A stretch of DNA of 38,692 bases from positions 1 to 38,692 of the forward strand of contig CAMAYU010000036.1 of NCBI GenBank assembly GCA_945862235.1, given 5' to 3'. Below, piece by piece: positions 34,634-38,692 of this stretch. The position numbers and the translations under genes were made by a program. The notes below the pieces were generated by a model that had not been told where the DNA came from, did no database searches, and saw nothing but the letters and a program-made list of their open reading frames with translations. This stretch comes from Schlesneria paludicola DSM 18645 (GTDB taxonomy: Bacteria; Planctomycetota; Planctomycetia; Planctomycetales; Planctomycetaceae). Within the stretch, counting starts at the first letter, position 1; every line of letters starts with the position of its first letter.

Positions 34634-35704
34634 ATGACTCGACGCTTTCTCTCACTGGCTCTCACTGTGGCACTCGCTGCCGCGACCACAACACCTTTGT
34701 TCGCCATCGATACGGTGACTCGTAAGAGTGACAACAAGAAATTCGGTGGCACGATCACCGACATGTCCAAGAACGAGTTTAAAGTGAAGAAGGCTGTCGG
34801 TGACCCGGATGTCCTGCAAGCCAACGATGTGTCAGCGGTGGAATGGGACGGCGCGTCGGGCGATCTCCGTTTGGGAGCGAGCGACGAAAACGGTGGTCGC
34901 TTTGAAATGGCGATCCAGCGATACACCAAGTCTCAAGCCGAATCCAAAGGTTCGAGCGAACATTTGAAGGCCGAGTTCGCCTACGTGATTGCTCGTGCGA
35001 CCGCCAAGTGGGCGTTGTCCGATCCCGAGAAACAGGCGGCGGCGATTCAGTTGCTGCAGGCTGCTCAGAAGTCGAATCCCAACTACTTTCGGTACTACGA
35101 ATCGGTCAATCTGCTGGGGCAAGCGCAACTGGCATCCGGTGACGCTGCCGGTGCGAGGGCAACGTTTGCCCTGCTCGCGAAGGCACCTTGGAGCGACTAC
35201 AAACTCGCCGCGCAGATTGCATCCGGTCGTATCCTGATCGCCGAGAACAAGCTCGATGAAGCGGTCAAAGAGTTTGAAGCGGCTGCGGCTGGCGCGAGTG
35301 ACTCACCCGCCGATCAGCTTCGCAAGTACGAAGCCATGCTCGGCCAAGCCCGCGCCACCGTGATGCAGGCTAAGCACGAAGAGGCTCTCAAAATTCTGGA
35401 AACCGTCACGGACAAAGGCCCTGCGGATGAAGCCTCGCTGCAAGCAGAAGCTTACGTCCTGCAAGGTGACTCGCTTCAGGCACTCGGCCGCGCCAAAGAG
35501 GCAGCGCTGGCTTATCTGCACGTTGACATCCTGTTCTCGCGTGAGACGACTCAACACGCGGCGGCTCTGTTCAACCTTTCCAAGGTCTGGAAGTCTGTGC
35601 AACTTCCCGATCGCAGCACCGAGGCCGAAGCCAAACTGGTGCAGCTTTACCCGAACAGTTCGTGGCGCAAAAAACTCGCGGGCAACGCCGCTCCGGCTGA
35701 ATAG
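34634..35704 (+). CDS. Secreted TPR-repeat protein, second gene of the ExbB/ExbD locus
   Basis: 356 residues. Signal peptide MTRRFLSLALTVALAAATTT ending at LFA; then a small beta domain (about residues 25-75, RKSDNKKFGGTITDMSKNEF), which looks like an Sm- or SH3-like barrel; then TPR repeats (QLLQAAQKSNPNYFRYYESV, GRILIAENKLDEAVKEFEAA, EAYVLQGDSLQALGRAKEAA) to the end. It has no membrane anchor, so it is predicted soluble in the periplasm. The ATG at 34634 opens a clean signal peptide; the longer open frame upstream crosses the MITE-like repeat and is not coding. Likely a partner of the giant TPR protein and of the ExbB/ExbD motor. Confidence 0.86.
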   Translation: MTRRFLSLALTVALAAATTTPLFAIDTVTRKSDNKKFGGTITDMSKNEFKVKKAVGDPDVLQANDVSAVEWDGASGDLRLGASDENGGRFEMAIQRYTKSQAESKGSSEHLKAEFAYVIARATAKWALSDPEKQAAAIQLLQAAQKSNPNYFRYYESVNLLGQAQLASGDAAGARATFALLAKAPWSDYKLAAQIASGRILIAENKLDEAVKEFEAAAAGASDSPADQLRKYEAMLGQARATVMQAKHEEALKILETVTDKGPADEASLQAEAYVLQGDSLQALGRAKEAALAYLHVDILFSRETTQHAAALFNLSKVWKSVQLPDRSTEAEAKLVQLYPNSSWRKKLAGNAAPAE

Positions 35705-35842
35705 CCTCGCGCTGGCAAGAACGAGTTGAAGGTTCTAGTATTCCGCACAACCCTCGCAAACTCGGCAGTCACCCCAATCGACGGTCGCTGCCTGCCTTGC
35801 CGTTGTGCGGGTTTCGTCGGGCCGATTGGCTTGTTGAAACAC

Positions 35843-35907
35843 GTAGGACGGGCACTCTTGCCCGTCAATTCCTGATAAGAAAAGACGGGCAGGAGTGCCC
35901 GTCCTAC
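35843..35907. repeat. Palindromic repeat, family B (copy 1)
   Basis: Arms 35843-35866 and 35884-35907 (24 bases) match as reverse complements with one mismatch; outer end GTAGGACGGGCA, inner end TTGCCCGTC. It lies between the second TPR gene and exbB. A related copy lies at 36936. Confidence 0.85.
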
Positions 35908-35972
35908 AGACATGTTTCGACCGGCAGATCGCCCACCGAAATTGGAGCCACTCACACGAAGGAGAGTTCAAA

Positions 35973-36887
35973 ATGAACGGAATCGGATCGAGCTTTAAGC
36001 GGGGACTTGGCCGCTGCTGGTGTGTGTTGCTGTTTTTCGTAGTCGGTTTGGCTGTCGTTGCCTGTCTCCCCGCGAACGGCTTTGCCCAAACTGATCCCGA
36101 TCCGACCACGATGCCGTTTGGCGATGGAGCGGCTAACAACGGTACTGAAGCGGCCAGCAATGGGCTGCTGCCGGGCGCAAATTTGAAACGTCCCGCCCAA
36201 GAGTCATTGGTGACATGGATGATTCGCGCGTCGGGAATCTTCGGCTTCCTCATCATGCTGATTTCGTTCGTAATGGTGGCGTTGATCATGTCACTCGCCA
36301 CTCAATTGCGACGTGAGAATTACCTGCCTCCGTCATTCGTCGAGCAATTTGAACAACGACTGGAGGCGAAGGACTACCAAGGGGCTTACGAAACAGCCAA
36401 GGAGAGCGATTCGTTTGCCGGTCGGGTGCTGGCTTCGGGCATGGGACGGCTCTCACGCGGATACGAGGAAGCGGAAGCCGGTATGCAAGAAGTGGGTGAC
36501 GACGAGACGCTGACGATGGAGCAGAAAATCGGTTATCTCGCTCTGATTGGCCGGATTGCACCCATGCTCGGCTTGTTGGGAACGGTGCAGGGCATGGTTC
36601 TGGCCTTCCAAGTGATTGCCACATCTCCCAGCTCGCCGAAGCCGTCGGAGTTGGCCGACGGAATTGCAACCGCCCTTTTCACAACTCTTGAGGGACTGGT
36701 GGTCTGTATCCCGGCGATGATCTTCCACACGGTCTTCCGAAATCGACTCTCACGTTTTTTGATGGAATGCGGTTTTGTCGTGACGAACCTCATGAAGAAC
36801 TTTCAGAGCATGGGCAAGCCGACGATTGTCACCAAGCCTGTTGGCGGCGGTGTGTTGGCCTCAGTCCCCGCCGCACCGCAAGCGTGA
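35973..36887 (+). CDS. exbB: MotA/TolQ/ExbB-family proton channel subunit
   Basis: 304 residues. A signal-like hydrophobic segment (about 15-38, ending GFAQ) precedes a periplasmic linker and three membrane helices: about 84-110, about 186-217 (YLALIGRIAPMLGLLGTVQG) and about 227-255 (ELADGIATALFTTLEGLVVC). The last two carry the conserved Gly/Thr/Pro pattern of TolQ/ExbB pore helices. With ExbD it forms a pentamer-dimer motor that couples inward proton flow to mechanical work in the envelope. The extra N-terminal signal-like helix and 40-residue linker are common in the larger ExbB subfamily. ATG 35973 has AAGGAG 8 bases upstream; a longer frame crosses a repeat and is rejected. The symbol is given at family level. 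Confidence 0.93.
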   Translation: MNGIGSSFKRGLGRCWCVLLFFVVGLAVVACLPANGFAQTDPDPTTMPFGDGAANNGTEAASNGLLPGANLKRPAQESLVTWMIRASGIFGFLIMLISFVMVALIMSLATQLRRENYLPPSFVEQFEQRLEAKDYQGAYETAKESDSFAGRVLASGMGRLSRGYEEAEAGMQEVGDDETLTMEQKIGYLALIGRIAPMLGLLGTVQGMVLAFQVIATSPSSPKPSELADGIATALFTTLEGLVVCIPAMIFHTVFRNRLSRFLMECGFVVTNLMKNFQSMGKPTIVTKPVGGGVLASVPAAPQA

Positions 36888-36935
36888 TGTTTCGCGGCGT
36901 GCATCAGGTGCCGCCTGAGCCGTCCGTTGAAAGTA

Positions 36936-37000
36936 GTAGGACGGGGCCCTCTTGCCCGTCGGTTTTCCAGACCGATGACGGGCAACAGTGCCTGTCCCAC
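36936..37000. repeat. Palindromic repeat, family B (copy 2)
   Basis: The outer end GTAGGACGGGG and inner TTGCCCGTCGG match, imperfectly, GACGGGCAACAG and CCTGTCCCAC at the other side. It lies between exbB and the first exbD, 93 bases downstream... measured to its start about 49 bases after the exbB stop. Confidence 0.78.
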
Positions 37001-37026
37001 AGAGTTCATCCAAGATCGGGATCGAG

Positions 37027-37503
37027 ATGAAACTGCGCCCGCTTGAAGCAAATTCGCCCGACACGGACATGACTCCGATCATCGACATCGTCTTCCTGTT
37101 GCTGATGCTGTTCATGATCGTCATCAACTTTGAGAACTCGAAGGCTGAAGACCGGACTCGGTTGCCCAAGGATGGCTTGGCCAAGCCACCGGAAGTGAGG
37201 CCCGAACACGAGTTGGTGCTGAACTTCGGTTACAAGCGAAACCGCGATGGCTCGAAAGCCGAAAGTACTCCGACCGTCTATTTCAATGATCGCGATGTGG
37301 AAGTCGGTCGGCTCGGAATCGAATTGGATCAGGAGCGGCGGGCGATGGAGCAGCAATATGGAAATCGAGTGATTGACGATGTCACCGTGCTGATCCGCGC
37401 GGACGCGGATGTCCCCGCCGGACTCGTGCAGCAGCTCGTGCAAAAGTGCCAGCAAAACGGCTTCACGAAGTTCTTGCTCCGCGCGATGGTGGAACAGAAG
37501 TAG
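37027..37503 (+). CDS. exbD: ExbD/TolR-family protein 1
   Basis: 158 residues: a short cytoplasmic N-terminus, one membrane helix (about 16-36) and a periplasmic domain. The helix starts with the family motif DMTPIIDIVFLLLMLFMIV, in which D20 is the proton-translocating Asp of ExbD/TolR. The C-terminal part (VLIRADADVPAGLVQQLVQK) matches the TolR/ExbD periplasmic fold. ATG 37027 has a GGGA/GAG-rich stretch upstream. It is followed 31 bases later by a second, different ExbD. Confidence 0.93.
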   Translation: MKLRPLEANSPDTDMTPIIDIVFLLLMLFMIVINFENSKAEDRTRLPKDGLAKPPEVRPEHELVLNFGYKRNRDGSKAESTPTVYFNDRDVEVGRLGIELDQERRAMEQQYGNRVIDDVTVLIRADADVPAGLVQQLVQKCQQNGFTKFLLRAMVEQK

Positions 37504-37534
37504 ACCGCCTGGCCATGGACGAAAGGCTCACGGA

Positions 37535-38035
37535 ATGAAGTTTAAACTGCATTTGCCGCCCGACAAATTCAACCTCCCGCTGGCACCGATGCTCGACATC
37601 GCGCTCCTGCTGATGATGTTCTTCGTACTCAACCTGAAGCTCGTCACTCCCCAAGGCAACCTTGATCTCAACCTGCCGATCTCGGCCCCGAACTTGGTTC
37701 AGCGGGCCGATGTCAATCTGACAGACATCAAGGTGGGACTCCATTCCGATCGCAACGGTGTTCTGACGGAACTCACCCTTGGCTCGAAGAACCTCGGCAA
37801 CGATGACGCCGCGTTCGATCGGCTCAACCGAGAAATTCTTCAGATCATCGGCCGTCCCGGAAACCCGCTGACAAAAGATGTCGAGATCGAAATTGATGCG
37901 GACTTTGAAACGCAATACCGCTACGTGGCGAAGGCGATCTCTCAATGCACAGGCCGGATCGATGCTCAGACGAAGCAGATTGCGCGTTACGTCGAGAAGA
38001 TCCGGTTTGCTCCACCCCATAAACCGAAGGCTTGA
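37535..38035 (+). CDS. ExbD/TolR-family protein 2
   Basis: 166 residues with the same plan as the preceding gene: cytoplasmic start, one membrane helix with LAPMLDIALLLMMFFVLNLK and a periplasmic domain rich in beta strands. D21 occupies the proton-channel position. Sequence outside the helix differs strongly from the first ExbD, so this is not a recent duplicate; the two could form a heterodimer in the ExbB pore. ATG 37535 has AAAGG 8-9 bases upstream. The protein ends in a basic tail (KIRFAPPHKPKA). Confidence 0.9.
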   Translation: MKFKLHLPPDKFNLPLAPMLDIALLLMMFFVLNLKLVTPQGNLDLNLPISAPNLVQRADVNLTDIKVGLHSDRNGVLTELTLGSKNLGNDDAAFDRLNREILQIIGRPGNPLTKDVEIEIDADFETQYRYVAKAISQCTGRIDAQTKQIARYVEKIRFAPPHKPKA

Positions 38036-38075
38036 TCGCGACGCTGCCGACAAGTCTGTCGCCTACGTCGCGTGC

Positions 38076-38104
38076 TGGCGACCCTGCCGATCCGGCGATA
38101 TACT
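38076..38104 (+). promoter_or_regulatory. Predicted promoter of the poly-Asp-tail gene
   Basis: A weak -35 (TGGCGA, 38076-38081), 17-base spacer and TATACT (38099-38104), continuing into CCCGCCC. The 12 bases ATACTCCCGCCC (38100-38111) are identical to those upstream of the M16 pair at 10561. Confidence 0.42.
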
Positions 38105-38172
38105 CCCGCCCCTTCACAAGACGCCGAAAAGCCGCAGGGGATACTGCGCAGGCGGCGGATGTATCAGACAAT

Positions 38173-38205
38173 TGAGGGCTTTAGGAACTGAGGGCTTTTA
38201 GGAAC
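38173..38205 (+). repeat. Tandem 16/17-base direct repeat before the last gene
   Basis: TGAGGGCTTTAGGAAC is followed at once by TGAGGGCTTTTAGGAAC. Each unit carries an AGGA ribosome-binding core; the second lies 7-8 bases before the ATG at 38210, the first would be 25 bases away. Confidence 0.85.
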
Positions 38206-38209
38206 GACG

Positions 38210-38659
38210 ATGGCTCGCAAATCACCCAGTCGATTGGACATGAGAAAACAGGTCGAAGCAGCCGATGCTCTCGATGAGGCCGCGGTCAAGGAAAAGAAGC
38301 CGCGTAAGGCGGCCGCGCCGCGTGTCAGAAAGGTCAAAGAGAAGCCGGAAATTCGCAAGCGGCTCATTTGGATCGTCTATAGCGGCAGCATGAAAGAAGA
38401 GGGGCGATTCCCGTATCACGAGCGTGCGGCCGCCGAAGAAAAGATCGAACAGCTCAAACTCAAGTCGAAGAAGTTGTACTTCATCCAGCCGTTGAAAGAG
38501 ATCATCGGTGAAGACGGCGTGATCGTTCCCGTGGTTTCCGGATCGCTGGATTTGGATGACGAACCAGTCAAGCCAAAGAAGAAGGTCGCCAAGAAGGACG
38601 ATGACGACGACGATGATTCCAGCAGCGAACCCGACGACGACGATGATGACGACGAGTGA
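38210..38659 (+). CDS. Small charged protein with poly-Asp tail, function unknown
   Basis: 149 residues with a strongly polar charge pattern. The N-terminus is Lys/Arg/Ala-rich (about residues 27-50), the middle (about 51-110) is an ordered-looking domain containing RLIWIVYSGSMKEEGRFPYH and 'ERAAAEEKIEQLKLKSKKLY', and the C-terminus is nearly pure Asp/Glu/Ser. No signal peptide or membrane helix. The charge pattern is like that of nucleic-acid-associated or chaperone-like proteins, but no family was recognised. AGGA of the second tandem repeat unit serves as ribosome binding site. It lies 174 bases after the second ExbD gene with its own predicted promoter, so it is probably a separate unit. 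Confidence 0.75.
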   Translation: MARKSPSRLDMRKQVEAADALDEAAVKEKKPRKAAAPRVRKVKEKPEIRKRLIWIVYSGSMKEEGRFPYHERAAAEEKIEQLKLKSKKLYFIQPLKEIIGEDGVIVPVVSGSLDLDDEPVKPKKKVAKKDDDDDDDSSSEPDDDDDDDE

Positions 38660-38692
38660 GTTGTCGGCCTGAGTCGCTCACAAAGTGACTCA

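Overview
The window looks like a chromosomal segment of a planctomycete (phylum Planctomycetota, most likely Planctomycetaceae-like). The signs are two Tat-signal DUF1501 proteins, a secreted DUF1080 (3-keto-disaccharide hydrolase-like) protein, large secreted TPR proteins, moderately high GC, and many short palindromic intergenic repeats of kinds common in this phylum. I see no rRNA, tRNA, CRISPR array, prophage or transposase. Species identity cannot be read from the sequence alone.

Layout. 1-4.7 kb: 5' part of xseB on the minus strand, a metallo-beta-lactamase-fold hydrolase, an ABC-2-type permease, and an ABC exporter-like protein whose nucleotide-binding motifs are degenerate. 4.9-10.3 kb: a ROK-family sugar kinase lacking the family zinc cysteines, a WbpM/CapD-type nucleotide-sugar dehydratase, and a large membrane-anchored protein of unknown function. 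10.6-13.2 kb: two tandem M16 peptidase subunits with complementary losses (one keeps the zinc site, the other the substrate-binding Arg/Tyr motif). 13.4-18.8 kb (minus strand): nuoI, a DUF2203 gene, nuoA, nuoC, nuoD and folC, read from a strong sigma70-like promoter; nuoB is not in this cluster. 18.8-22.7 kb: a 1276-residue GlnE with two ACT domains between its halves and a palindromic repeat translated in frame inside its C-terminal catalytic domain. 22.8-25.1 kb: DUF1501 and DUF1080 genes. 25.2-28.1 kb: the conserved rpsO-pnp pair. 28.3-30.6 kb: a soluble orphan histidine kinase and a second DUF1501 gene. 30.8-38.0 kb: a five-gene unit, giant TPR protein - TPR protein - ExbB - ExbD - ExbD, followed by a small protein with a poly-Asp tail.

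The most interesting items are: (i) the TPR-TPR-ExbB-ExbD-ExbD locus, which looks like a proton-motive-force motor without TonB or TolA but with two envelope TPR proteins; (ii) GlnE with built-in ACT (putative glutamine-sensing) domains; (iii) a dense set of palindromic repeats, including a two-copy MITE-like element with about 40-bp terminal inverted repeats; (iv) a shared promoter-like motif, a -10 hexamer running directly into a C-rich block (approximately TAnACTCyCGCCC), upstream of several unrelated genes.

All assignments come from reading the sequence and recalling family motifs; no database search was run.
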